Shown here: in pieces, positions 22,194 through 34,426 of the stretch
How positions within the stretch are numbered: the first letter of the stretch is position 1
How the letters are laid out: every line of letters begins with the position of its first letter
Source of the DNA: Brugia malayi
Taxonomy: Eukaryota > Nematoda > Chromadorea > Rhabditida > Onchocercidae
Reading direction: 5' to 3'
Length of the DNA: 64,000 nt
NCBI RefSeq assembly: GCF_000002995.4
Contig: NW_025062478.1
Span: 12,706,001-12,770,000, forward strand
Program-made: the position numbers and the translations under genes
The notes under the pieces: model-generated
The model's database searches: none
Told to the model about the DNA's origin: nothing
Seen by the model: only the letters and a program-made list of their open reading frames with translations

Positions 22194-22430
22194 CTACTCT
22201 GTATTGACCGATTCCAACGCCTCTATGTATATTTGGATATGCATGATTTTTTCTTGGGTGATCCTTCTCCGTTCCTGATGAAGACGGATTGTTTCGTCGG
22301 TTGTTGTCATTTGGTCGACCGAATCCAAGTTCAGACGCTTGATTTCGTTGAGGACTTCACACAATCTTCGTTTTGTTTGGTCTGCGGTTCTGATGATGAT
22401 GGATGACATGTTCCCGGCTCGTGGCACCAT
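22194..22430 (-). CDS. gag: BEL/Pao gag, N-terminal segment before the TAG
   Basis: Seventy-eight codons starting at the ATG that overlaps the primer-binding site. The product is charged and helix-prone with no zinc knuckle, as expected for the start of a capsid polyprotein. It ends at TAG (22194-22196). Beyond that stop the same frame stays open through 45 codons to the Met at 22058 and on into the rest of gag. This is therefore one gene interrupted by a stop, not a separate gene. Confidence 0.7.
   Translation of the reverse strand: MVPRAGNMSSIIIRTADQTKRRLCEVLNEIKRLNLDSVDQMTTTDETIRLHQERRRITQEKIMHIQIYIEALESVNTE
22412..22429 (-). other. primer-binding site of the BEL/Pao element
   Basis: On the minus strand the sequence TGGTGCCACGAGCCGGGA begins 7 bases inside the 5' LTR. 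It starts with the TGG expected to pair with a tRNA 3' CCA. I cannot name the tRNA from memory. The first gag ATG (22430) overlaps it by position. Confidence 0.7.
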
Positions 22431-22436
22431 AAAATT

Positions 22437-22970
22437 TGTTGTGAATGTATTGGATTGGATTGGTGTTGTGAATGGATTGAATTGGGTTGTTTTACTTGCA
22501 CAATTGAGTCGAGTGCTTTATCTTGGGTAATTAAACCAAACAAGCAATCAGTAGTTTGACAATTTAGTGAGGAGGATGAGCTAAGCAACGGGGAGACTTC
22601 TGGAACAATCCTCTGGTTGAGTGGTCATTGCCCTTATATAGCATGATTTGAGGGTGGAGAGATAAAGCGATTGATACAATGGAAGCTAGGAGGAAGGCTA
22701 TGGGAAAGATAGTTTTTGTAAACGGAATTAGATAACAAACAAAGGATTGGAAAGATGTGCATTAGATAATATGACAGATTAGCATGGGAATTTGTTAACA
22801 CATTACCATCTATGAGTCATTAAAGAATTTGAATTACAATAAAACTTACAATAAATGATTAACATGATTTGCTTAAATATAAATACATTGATTTAAATTT
22901 GACCCTTTGCTAAATTCGATTGTTCGGCACAAAGATTATTTCTAGTGGAATTTCGAGCTTGTTCTCGACA
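22437..22970 (-). repeat. 5' LTR of the BEL/Pao element
   Basis: 534 bp. Read on the minus strand it begins TGTCGAGAAC and ends TTCACAACA. It should contain the promoter and start of the element transcript. It is followed on the minus strand by the primer-binding site. Confidence 0.93.
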
Positions 22971-22975
22971 AGTTT
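22971..22975. repeat. target-site duplication (right) AGTTT
   Basis: Second copy of the 5-bp target duplication. The sequence after it continues the inverted D arm (AGCAAATTTAAAAAATAAG). Confidence 0.9.
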
Positions 22976-23147
22976 AGCAAATTTAAAAAATAAGTTAATA
23001 ATGAAGTGTAAGCAAAAGATTCGGAGGATTTGTTGAAATCAATATTATCAACTACAAAAGACGTAGCAATGTAAAGAGAGACGTAGTAAAAAAAAATGAC
23101 AACTGTTTTGCATAAATTAAAAATGACAACTGTTTTGCATAATAACA
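22976..23147. other. head-to-head junction between D and E arms, with scrambled fragments
   Basis: The inverted arm ends near 23031. Then come short pieces of the unit in odd order: a piece matching about 4915-4938 (CTACAAAAGACGTAGCAATG, 23050-23073), and two copies of a piece matching about 5010-5035 (AAATGACAACTGTTTTGCAT). After that the direct E arm begins near 23144 (AACAAGGATGGTGACAAG, matching about 4689). This patchwork is typical of a complex break repair. Confidence 0.8.
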
Positions 23148-23968
23148 AGGATGGTGACAAGATATAATTTATACATATTTATCAAATTAAACTGATTGTA
23201 AATAATTCTCTAGAATTTAATAAAAATAAAAAATCCGTAGATGCCTCCGCTTTGTGAACCGGTTCGATCTGATTGGAATATGCTCGAAGGTTACTTCACT
23301 TACATTTGTTTAACAAGCCTTTCTCATTTGTGTAAGTTCTTCCTTAACATCTTCAATTTTCTCCATTCCAACTACAAAAGACGTAGCAATGTAGTTATCC
23401 AACTTCGCTAATATTCCATAGATTTGAAAATGTGGAGAAATTGAAGCGAAATAAAATAAAATTGTAAAAAAAAAATGACAACTGTTTTGCATAAATTATT
23501 TCCAACAATGTATGTAGCAACTAAAATGAAATTATTCAATGTAGAAGATTAAACAGTGATTGCTATTGTATTAAACATGCGTAATATTTTATATTCTATT
23601 ATTATTAGTATATCTATATTGTTATACATGGACGTTATAACTTATCAATACACGTAGTTTACCACTCCCATTTGAATAAGCAAATGCTATAGATACAATC
23701 ATCCAACAGTATCTAACAGAAGTGATTGGATGGCCTTTGTCAAACTCTTTTCCACAATTTTCATTCATTTATTTTAATAAAAGATGTTACCTTTTTTTAG
23801 AGTTTTGAGTTATAAGAAGAATTTTGGGGTTCGATGATAAATTTGTAAATAATGGAATATATTTTAAAAAGCATTTAATTGGACAAATTTCTCCCTTGCA
23901 CTTTTGTCAAACAGCAGCCAGTAAAATTGATTACTTTTTAGAATTGGACAGAAATTATTATCATTGAC

Positions 23969-24966
23969 ATGTATTCGATCTATTTTTTCTTCTTCTTCCT
24001 CCAATTGAGCAATATTCAAACTACCGTAAGTCCACTTAAAAACTACATAACGCTGTAATACCTTGGAGATTTAAAATTTTGCACAGTGTTAGATTGATAA
24101 TTGCATATTAATTTAAGGTAGCGCAAACGGATCAAACAGAATCGTTGGATTTATCAATATCGAAAATAAAAAAGGAAGGGAGCGAATCCCAAGGATTATC
24201 AGTGGAGACAGAAAGTGATGGACGAATAAAACTGCTTGAACGGCTCCTTCCAATCGAAACAATGATGGAAGTAATGGAATTATCAAAGCAAAAAAAAAGC
24301 ACAAGAAAGAAACAACGCTGTAATGTATGTCAGAAGGAAGTGGTAAACATAAAAGACCATATGATGATTCACACCGGTAAGAAGCCGTACAGTTGTTCGA
24401 TATGCAAAAAAGATTTCACTCAGTTCGGGAATATGAAAATACATATGAGGACGCATACTATCAAGAAGTCGTATAGTTGTTCGATATGCAAAGAGAATTT
24501 CACTCAGTATGGGAGTATGAAAAAACATATGATGACTCATACCGGTACGAAGCCATACAGTTGTTCGATATGCAAAAGGAATTTTACTCAGTTCAGGAAT
24601 ATAAAAACTCATATGTTGACACATACCGGTGAGAAGCCGTACAGCTGTTCGGTATGTAAAAAAAATTTCACTCAGTCCAATAATATGAAAAGACATATAA
24701 TGACTCATACTGGTGAAAAGCCGTATAGTTGTTCAATATGCAAAAAGAATTTTAGTCGCTCTGTGTATGTGAAAGAACATATGATGATCCATACCGGTGA
24801 AAAGCCGTGCAGTTGTCCGATATGCGGGAAAAGTTTTTTAAAAAAGTGCAATTTACAGACTCACATTGCGACTCATGACATGAATAGACCTATGTACCGT
24901 TGTACGGTATGCAGTAAGGGTTTCAGAAGTAAACTCGGCTTGAAATTGCACATGAAGAACCATTAA
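23969..24966 (+). CDS. C2H2 zinc-finger protein, copy E (8 fingers)
   Basis: Intact copy with predicted exons 23969-24025 and 24118-24966; the main-exon product is 273 residues from 24145. It has eight fingers. Fingers 1-3 match the A/B type, while fingers 4-8 match the C type, including a seventh finger with its core Phe and a C-terminus ending HMKNH. It is therefore a mosaic of the two types. It shares derived variants with copy D, for example the AAAAAAAAA run near 24290 and ATACAT near 23172, so D and E are closest relatives. Probably a DNA-binding nuclear protein; targets unknown. Confidence 0.85.
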
Positions 24967-26069
24967 AACTTATGCTTTACGTTTCACTTTAAAAGAAGAA
25001 ATGCACACTCATTGCTATTTCTGTTGTTGTTAATTATTTATATCTTATTAGTCAATATATTTCTTTTAATCTATCTCTTATGTTCTCGTTGTTGCGATAT
25101 CATTAATTGCACCTATCACGAAATCACAACGTGACATATATTTCATCTCTTCTAATCTTTTCACAAATTCATTACTTTATTTATTCCAATTTCTATGATT
25201 TATTTCTTTGTATGCTGCAGTTCTGAGTGCCAAAATTGGTTAATCGCCTACTCGTAATTAATTAAATTAAATTGTCCCATTTTCTATGTGCTGAAAATTG
25301 AATTTGCAAAAGTAAAGAACTTAATTGTTTCTTCAACATGTTAAAGAGTTTATAGCCTAAAAGAAAGAACGCAACAAAAGAAGTGATTTCATATTTGAAA
25401 TTTGTAAAAGTTTGCTTCCTTTACAAGTAATTGAAATTCAGGACTATCATTTCTTTTAGTTCAAGAAGGATACTTCAGACGTTTATATTTCGGAATTCCA
25501 ATGTTAAATTAGATTGGTTTTAAATTTTAAAATATGAAGAAAAAAGGAGACCTTATATAGTAATATAGCGTAGCCAATTTTTTTATTACTTAAGGTGATC
25601 TTTTTACTTCTGGCGTTCAGCTTTACATTGCAAACATGTTTTCAGTTTCCTAACAATACTAAAATAAGGTAAGTTTGAAACATAATCAAGTCGGTGAGAG
25701 TTTTGTCGAGTGATGAATTGACGGAATATATGCATTCCGGTTAGTAGTTTTTGTAAATTGTTATAATGCAGGTATCGGTATTCCTCTTGAAATTCTTTGT
25801 TCAGCTCCAGCTTTCATTGTTTTTATCATTCGAATTTTGATTCAATTTTAGGCTACAATTAATTTCGATTCTAAAAATCTCAACTAATTTCCAATTAACT
25901 TGTATCAACTGAGATGTTTAAAACTCAAAAATTAAGATGTTTTTCAGTTTTGATGAAATTTTATTGAAAAGGGAAATGGTCACTTAATAATTAAAGACTA
26001 AAGTTTTAGTGTAGACCCTAGAATTGGCAATAGTTTTGGAATAGTTTCAAACACTTTGCAAATAGTAAG

Positions 26070-26150
26070 GGTTATACTACAATCTCAGAAAATTACGAAA
26101 TGATAAAAGCGCTAAGAGACAAATATGGAGAGTCTTTTAAGATTGAATAA
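26070..26150 (+). pseudogene. remnant of an older BEL/Pao gag gene (E flank)
   Basis: Duplicate of the gag fragment at 12678-12758 within the shared C/E 3' flank. It has the same reading frame ending in TAA. Confidence 0.55.
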
Positions 26151-26911
26151 AAAATATAACAATCGAAATATGAAATGAATACTGTGCTAACTAGAGCCTC
26201 ACGAGAGAACCTGGGACACTCTAGTATTGAAATTTTAATCGCCACGTTGAACATTAGATAAGGTATATCATCAGAGAAAAGTTAGGTATATCTCAGTCAA
26301 TTTTGAAGCTTATAAACTTCTTATGAGATCTGATTATCGTAAATGAAAAGGTTAAACTCTCAAAGCAAAGTCTGCAAAACTTCAGCATTAGCATCTCAAA
26401 TTACGATATGTTTCGCGATAAAAATCCGTGATAATTTAGCTACCTACTTACCTTATCCTTTGGATGTACTTTAATTATACTCGATAACTGTTTTGGTAAT
26501 ACGTCTGAAAAAAGTTAATGGCATTCTTCTTATAAATTTTGTTAATTTCACTACTTCCAACAATAATAAATTTAATCAGAAATAATCAGATCCAGTTAGT
26601 ACGTCGGATTTTTTTTTCCATTTTTAATTTTTTTTTTTTTTGTTAATTCTTGGAATTGAATTCCTTTTGGTGTCTCCATTACGTGCAATTCATTCGTTAA
26701 ATAATCGATTACATTGGCGCACAATGATATGATTTCGTAGTTGTGTACGAGTAGCAGGATACAATCCTGGTTTCTTCATACCGGATGGAATTTTCTTCAT
26801 AGTTCGTATTTCTGATCCGGTTTCATGCGATAATTTCTTGGAAATGAAGGATCTTTTTTGAAATGTCTCATCGCCTTAAATTTCGCTTTTTCCTTTCGTG
26901 TTGATTGGAAC

Positions 26912-28799
26912 TGATTGATTTAACTGGACTTATGCTTGCACAAGATTATCGTTTTCAGAAATATTCTGGAAGCTATTACTGATGCTAGCTATTACCTGCT
27001 TCACTGCTTTCATGATTTTTTTTTTTATTTTTATTAAGTTCTAATAAATTTGTTTACATTCAGTTTAATCTGACAAAAAAACAAAGTAAAGAGATGCTAA
27101 ATTTTTGGACAAGATGTTCAACCTTTAGTAAAGAATAAGGAATGGATAACTCAGAAGTACTACATTTTTTTGTAAATTGAATTTGATTACTGATTCCAGT
27201 TGTTATTTGCTATTTAGAAATGTTTTCACTTTAAACCAAATTCTGAATTTTTTTTTGATTGCTTTAGAAAAATTTTCCACCACGTATTTACACAATGCCT
27301 TACATTTCTTTTCTTTCATTCAGATTGATTTGAGCTGATTGGTTCAAAACTGAACATGTGTCAAATAATCAAGAATGAATATGTTATACTTGCACAAGTT
27401 ATCGCTTCTAGAAATATGTCAGAAGCTATTATCGATGTTATTGCTTACTCTAATGGATGAGAGAACATTAGAATTTCTCTGTTTCCAGTAGAAATAAATT
27501 GTGAAATGAAATGAGCAATTTTTATTAATTTTTCAACTCCAATTTTTTGCATATTTTCATTGTTAGATGCCATCTGCACAGATGTAGAAATTTAAAGCCA
27601 ATTAAATGAAGAAAACAGAAAATAATTTCAAAATTTTCGTTGATTTAAACTACACCAATTAAATTGTTAATTTGAGTACAAAAATTTCCAAAATATATTT
27701 CATATACTTTCTTTGAAAAAGTACTTCTTTTTAATGCAGATGACAAAAGAGCGTTTAAATTTATTTCAATCAAAAGTTTAAACTCCGTAACAAAAACTTG
27801 TTTTTTTCTTTTTGGTGGGCAAAAGTTGTTGGTTACCTCATTTTCAATGTCTTAAGCATTTTCAGTTTGTTGAATTTCGATTTTTTTTAAAACAGTTTTT
27901 TTAGCGAAAACATGAAGAATAGCTATTTTTCTCCCAAACTTAAAATCATAAAAATTTATGGAAAAAAACAAATATAAAAAAATTGCAGAAACCTAGTGGG
28001 CAAGAATTTAAAACAATCAATACTGGATTGAGAATTAAACTCATGCTTCAATTTCATTTTCTAATTTTCCGAAAAATAATCTTTTCTGTGAAAGTAGTGA
28101 GGGCAATGGCAAAAAGAAAAATTGAAGATTAAAATTTTTTTTTCGATGAAATAATTTATTTAAAAAAAAAGGAATTTTTAAAAAACTGAACGATACGAAA
28201 GGAATTTGAATAGAAACTAATTCGAATTAAAAACGAAACCCACGCAGTACTCAACACGAAGTAATACATTTCTTAATATTATATTACAGAAGTGTTTTAT
28301 TTGTTTTGAATAAATCATTTATTATTCATTATAAATAAATGTAAATAAAATTATCATGATACATCAGGCGGTCATGATAAGTGAATGAAAATTTTTGCGC
28401 CACTGACTAGCATCGATGATTTTTAAATGGATTAAATTAAATCGAACTTTCTCCTCTTTCCAGCTTTTTTTCACATCATAGTTCCTTTCTTTCCTTATTA
28501 TTCCTCAATAATAAAAAAAATACATGATGTGAAGGTATTTTCTTCATTGCTCATAGTGACGGATAAAGTGTCAAAAATGCTGATTAAATTGAATTGAATA
28601 GAATTAAATTGAATGAATTAAATTTTCTTCTATTCCAATCCAATAAGTTAAAACATGTTAAATTTCAGTGAGATGAAAATTTAATTTTAATTATAATTTA
28701 CTTCAATCTTATATTTTATATCACATCATGTTGAATTATAACAAAATAGCAACTAATTTCGATAAAAAAGAAAGAAAATTTCATGATAATAAATTAATT
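26912..28799. other. AT-rich sequence beyond the cluster
   Basis: No gene is visible. Two diverged copies of about 90 bp lie at about 26930-27000 and 27385-27455, sharing CTTGCACAAG.TTATCG.TTC and GAAGCTATTA. Several poly-T and poly-A runs occur. Confidence 0.5.
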
Positions 28800-28938
28800 T
28801 CATGAAGAATTTTCGATAATACTTTTGCTGTCATCATCAAATAACAGACAATTCCACAAATCGCCGTGATCCATCCGGTTTTCATTCAAATGGAAACGAT
28901 CGGCTGCGTAAAAATTTATGGGCCGCGTGAAGTCTTTG
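28800..28938 (-). CDS. candidate terminal exon of an unknown minus-strand gene
   Basis: On the minus strand a good acceptor (CAACTTTGCAG) ends at 28939. It is followed by an open frame of about 45 codons ending TGA at 28800-28802. The product is acidic and non-repetitive, including INFYAADRFHLNENRMDHGD. The exon is clearly richer in G and C than its AT-rich surroundings, which favours coding. I recognise no family, and the upstream exons were not found. It could be part of a gene lying to the right on the minus strand. Confidence 0.4.
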
Positions 28939-29761
28939 CTGCAAAGTTGAAATATTGGAAAATTGAGATATTGGCACTTGTTTGGTGTAGGCACTGGTGA
29001 AAGATTTTAGTACATGGAGGAGTTTACGAGATCTAATTTAGCGTACAATATATTGAGTTTGCTGATATCTAGTGCTTAGAAGTAATGTTACATCTTTTTG
29101 ATTTCTTTAAAAATGTTTAAATTGAAACTGTTTTTATCAAATTTTGCAATTATGATTATTCTTCCTATTACGACTATTGCTGAGATGTCACATATCAATG
29201 AACTCAACGTATTATATTGTTAAATTAAATCTTAAAGTATTGTATTATAGAAATATAAGAAATATTGAAAAATTAAATCTTAAAATATATTGAAATTTGT
29301 GTATATTTCTTATTTGGAGCTCTATTACTGAATTAGATGTTATTAATTAAACAGTACGACCTTAATTACTGCTTAAAACTGTTAGATCTTGAATATTTAA
29401 TGAAGTAATCATTTTAGAGTCTTTGCTACAGAACTGAAATGTTGGAAAGTTTGTGTTGCAAACTTTTAAGGTGAAAAATTTGTTTCAGTACTGAAAAACA
29501 TAGAATAGGAAAATTAACTTGATACGAGTGAATTTTTTTTTTTTTTTTGGACATTATTTCCATTATTTTATTTGAATGTAAAATATGATGTCATTGTTGG
29601 GATGGTGTTAATCTAATAATTACAAAGTGTTATCTTTGTTTGTTGATTTCATGTTGCTCATTTTGTTAGAAGTTTGCAGTGGTTACTAATTTAATTTAAC
29701 ATTAAATATATTCTCCAGAAAAGGAAAGTCTGAAAAAATATCAGCAAAAATTACATTTCAC

Positions 29762-29764
<3 letters not shown>

Positions 29765-29795
<31 letters not shown>
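29765..29795. repeat. poly-A run of about 31 bases
   Basis: Uninterrupted A run, the longest in the window. Confidence 0.9.
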
Positions 29796-29797
<2 letters not shown>

Positions 29798-32700
29798 AAA
29801 TAAGCCATTTGTTGTGTAAGTTTATAATAAATTAGATTCAATAGCTTATTATTGCTTATTATCTATTTTTAATATTTGCATTTATTTATTATGCATTTTA
29901 CGACTGAAAGTATTCATTATAGCTTTTTTTTTAATTTGAAAAACTTTTTCAAAGCATTTGTTTTGATTGTTTCGTACCAGTTCTTACTTATAATAACTCT
30001 TAAAATTTTATTTAAGAAGAGGTAGATTGATTATATTTTTATTGTAAGAAGCTTCTTTTTAATCTCTTTTCATAAAAAGAAAGAATTTTTGTGCTTCTTC
30101 TGGTTGCTTTTATTTATTTTTGGTATTTGACTCCTTTTCATCTTAGCATAATCCTTTCTTTTCTTCCTTCTTCTAACTCCTCTATCTTATAAAATTTCTG
30201 TTTTAATTGCTGATTGCATAAAACAATTTGTACTTTAATTACAGAAATAAAGTGTCCTTTGCGCAATTCCTCTTCTTTTACCTGAAGTTATTGTAATGAC
30301 TTTAGCTTCATCTATTTGGCACATATTATAGTTAATATAAATTGTTGTACTTTGTTCAACAGTTTTTTTTTTTTTTATTTTTACAAGTTTTGAAATACCA
30401 TTTTCAATATTTTAGTATCCACTTAGGTTCTTTTTTTGGTTTTGGAATTATTGCCAATTTTGATGGTATTTATCGAAGATAGAAAAAGTTGATAGGGAGG
30501 AGGGAGGGGAAGAAAAAATCAAAAACTCTTTTTATGTTATACATAGAAAGTGATAGTAGCTGATTTGTATTCTCTTGGTAAACATTGTAATAATAGAATT
30601 CTGGAATTCCATTTTTCCTTTTGTGATTTAAAGTTTCGACTTAGTGATTCTCATCTTCCTCATTTCCTTGCCGCTTCTTTTATTTTTTCTTTTTTTTTTT
30701 TACGTTTGTTCATGATCTTTCATTTTATCCTGCAATATCTATATTATATGCTAGCATTCTTACTATTTATTTTTAAAATCTATGAACACGTTCAATTTCC
30801 ATTAGTAAAGAAATGGAAAACAGTTCAGAGGTTATCATATTAGTTGAAGAATGTTCATTCCTGTTATAATAATTTCCTCTTATAATGTAAAATCGTTTAA
30901 TTTCTTTATCATTTTATCATTCCCCATTCCTTATCATTTCTTTTTCTTTTTGATAAACCATATTTCCTGATAACTTCTTCTTTTCTTGTCACTTTATCAG
31001 CTAATATTTGTATGCCCATGTTTTCATTTCATTTGAAATTATTGAAAATTTGATAGGACAATTTATTAAGTTTAAATATAAATACATTTTATTTCGGTTT
31101 GAAACAGTGATAAAAATTGTAAATTGCTAACAAATAAATTAAATGCTGCTGATATGAGTGATAGAAATACGAATTAAGCTATATTTATAAGGAATTAGGA
31201 AAAGAGACTGTTAAAATGTTACTGAACAGAGATTGAAAAATTCAATATTTGTCCTCTTTGTCATCTTTAGCTTCCATCATCAATCCCTGAATATTTTCTT
31301 CCATCTACCATTATCATCACTACCAGTCTCATATAAATTATGATTACTCTTTTGTCATATTGTACAACATACATCTTTTCTTACCTTATCCATGAAAAAT
31401 TTGGATAAGGTAGGACAAAATGATCATTTGAAAGGATAGGTAATTAATTGATTTATATAAGATTTGATCTTTTCAACACTTTTGTAAAATTTATTATCGA
31501 TTAACATCAATTTTAATTAAAGTCATTGCTTTCTTGCTTCTAGTATTAATTTCCAGTTTAGATTTTAAACATGAGCAAATTTTTTCCTCCTTTTTTTCTA
31601 GAAAATTGGTTCAATTCCTTTGTTTTAACATTTAGTTTTCATCTTACAGATAATATCAGTTTTGCTTATCAAACGTGGTTCAATTTGAATTACTTTTTGT
31701 TTTATTATTTGAATACAGTCCGACTTGAAGTACAGTATGCTTTAGTATCATTAATTTGAGTAGGCAAGGCGTACTCTTTTTTTTTTTTGTGTGTAGAAGA
31801 ATCATTAGTAGTCAGCTCATGTTCATCTTCAAAATTGGAATTAAATGCGAAATTAATTTTCCGTCAGTTACTTTCAATCTTTGTCAATTTCTCTTTTCTG
31901 TTAATTCTATTTGGTCGTTATAGTATGTATTTGCTCTGTTAAATTCTCCTTTCACAAATTCGGTGAAATGCTGATAATGCATTTTTGATTGGTATCGAAA
32001 ATTTAACAAACATATTGCCATTAGTAATACTTAGCAAAAGTATCAATTTGAATTTATAAGTTGCAGCAAATCTTCCGTAATGTTTCATTAATTGTTTCTC
32101 TTGCATGATGATACTTTCATATTTATGTATGGTTAGTTATATGTCATATTTAGCAACATTTCATATGTGTATATAACCTTTTATGCTGTTATCAAATATC
32201 AAATGCAACTGCGTAAATTGAAATTTGCTTAAGCGCACTTCGATAAGCTTTTCGTTTACTTTGCTTTTCAGTTTTCATGATGTTTTAATTTCTCATTGCA
32301 TTGAATTTTAAATTCATCTCATCTGTACATTCTTAGTTACTTAGCTTAGTTTCATACAACAAAACACACGCTGAGCAACATTTCATATTTAATCCTTTTT
32401 ATCATTCTAGTATTTATATGTTTACATTTAAAATTTAATTTTTTAATATTTTTTTTTCTCATTTTCATAGTTTTCTGATTCTTATGGTTGTTATATGTTT
32501 GAAATATTTTCAAACATGTAACTCATAAGTGTATATTTTATTTTTTTGATTTATTCTGAATAAATTTTATTATTTGATGTTATTCTAAGTATATTTTATT
32601 GTTTCGAGCTATTAAGGATAAATTTTGGACTGGTTTAGCTGGATTTGTTGAAATTGATCAGTAAAACTCATACAAAAGAAAGAAGGAATTACTGTCTTTA

Positions 32701-34356
32701 TCATTTCTTTATATAAGATTCTAAAAGAGCCGACCCTATCAGGTTTACCGATCATTTTCAAGCTGTTTTATCATCTTCACAAACCAATCTTTATGGATCA
32801 ATAAAAAAAATTTTCACGGCTTTATCACTTTCTATTCTTTTCTATTTTCAAAAACCTTTAAAAAAAAAAGATGACAGGAGGGTAATACAAGAGGAGGAAG
32901 AAGCATTGGTATTTGTAATTGAACTGATATATCAGGTTTTTGTCTTCTTTTTTGGTCTTGATTTTCTGCATTTTCTGAATACTTTTATTGCTCAATTTAA
33001 TGGTTTTTTTTTTTCAAATGGAAAAAGAGGGGAAGACGAAAAGAGAAAAAAGAAGAATGAGCGAAGATGAAGGAAAGAAAGAAAGAAAGAAAGGAGGAAA
33101 TAATGAGTGTTTTTATTTATTAGTGATGCGGAGTTAAATGATAACGATGAAATTTCTTCAGGAATCACAAAAGAAGTTAAGTGAATTGGGAAGGGATGAA
33201 GAAGATAGGGAAGGATGAATAACAGAGAAAGGGTCACAGAGGAATTTAGATAGTTCAAAGTTGAAATTTAGCCTCTACTTTTCAAATGGAGGTCTTATAC
33301 TGCGCTACCATCATGTTTATATATATATTGGTGACAAAGACAAAAAGAATTTGACATATATTTCCTTCATAGCTTTTCAGATTTTTGCTATTTTTAATGT
33401 AAACGAATTGATTGAGAGTTGCATGAAGTAAAATGATGTGAAATGTGAAGTCATTAAATTTTGTCAGCAAATTAAAACAAGGAGAAAGAGAAAGAAGAAA
33501 TTGACAAATATATTATCATTGGGACAATATATATTTAGAAAAGAAGAGAAACAGATTCACATTATTTCCAACTTTGACTCATCATTTATATTGTTTATCT
33601 TGAAAAAACCGGATGTTTTAACCTTATAAAATGATGGAAAAAAATTTTTTTTCTTTTTTTTTGATCATTCTTGTTTTCGATATCGATTTTTTTGCATCAC
33701 ATCACTTATCGCGAAAAGAAAGCAAAAGTTTATGTATATGTATATGTATATATACATATAAATTTATATAGGTTTTTTTTTTTTAACTATCATTTTTATT
33801 TCTGGTTTTTTATTTTTAAAATAAAACTAATTATTATCCTTTGTTACTATTTGTTAATTTTGATTTCCCGTAGCATAATAATAATAATAATAAGATCTTT
33901 CCTTTTTATCGTTGTAAACGTTAACGTCTTTTTTTTTTTTTTTTTTTTTTTTTTTCTGCAGTTTACTGAAATCAAAATTGCAACCAAGTAAATGACTAAA
34001 ATTTTTTAATTTTCCATCGTATATTGCCATATATGTATAATTTCCTTTTCCATCTTATTATCTTTCACTGTTCTGTTTAAAATCTTTATTAGATATCTTA
34101 ATTCCTAATTCTGTTTAATGTTTTTTTTTTTTCTTTTTTAATTTTCTTATAATTCCTAAAAAAAAAAAAAGGAAAAATAAAGAAAAGCTATGGTAGTATG
34201 AGAGAGATATGAAGTGGAAAAGAATGAAAATAAAATAAAATAAAATTGCACACATGATGTACGTATGCTAATTTCTCCATTTTTTTTTTCTTTTAGCTCT
34301 TTACAAAATGTTTAGCAGTGAATTGTTTAAAAGGAAGAATGTTGTCCTCTCATATG

Positions 34357-34426
34357 GGAAAGAGGGAGAGAGAAGAAGAGAGAGAAAGAGGGAGAGAGGG
34401 GAAGAGAGAGAGAGAGAGAGAGAGAG
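34357..34426. repeat. GA-rich microsatellite
   Basis: Purine-only stretch ending in pure (AG)n at about 34403-34426. Confidence 0.9.

Larger units (their letters stand above)
16137..22970 (-). mobile_element. BEL/Pao-type LTR retrotransposon, nearly intact
   Basis: 6834 bp, transcribed leftward. It is bounded by two 534-bp LTRs that begin TGT and end ACA and flanked by a 5-bp target duplication AGTTT (16132-16136 and 22971-22975). In coding order it shows gag with three zinc knuckles, an aspartic protease, RT, RNase H, integrase, and a C-terminal extension. Order and motifs fit the BEL/Pao superfamily. Two in-frame stop codons break the single long frame. I saw only two LTR differences (16188/22488 and 16628/22928 approximately), so the insertion is young. 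It sits in the inverted D arm and so is younger than the inversion. Confidence 0.93.
23148..26911 (+). repeat. direct arm carrying copy E
   Basis: Matches unit sequence from about 4694 through gene E, then the C-type 3' flank to about 26911 (equivalent to 13519). After that it leaves all similarity to the other copies, so this is the right edge of the cluster. Confidence 0.9.
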
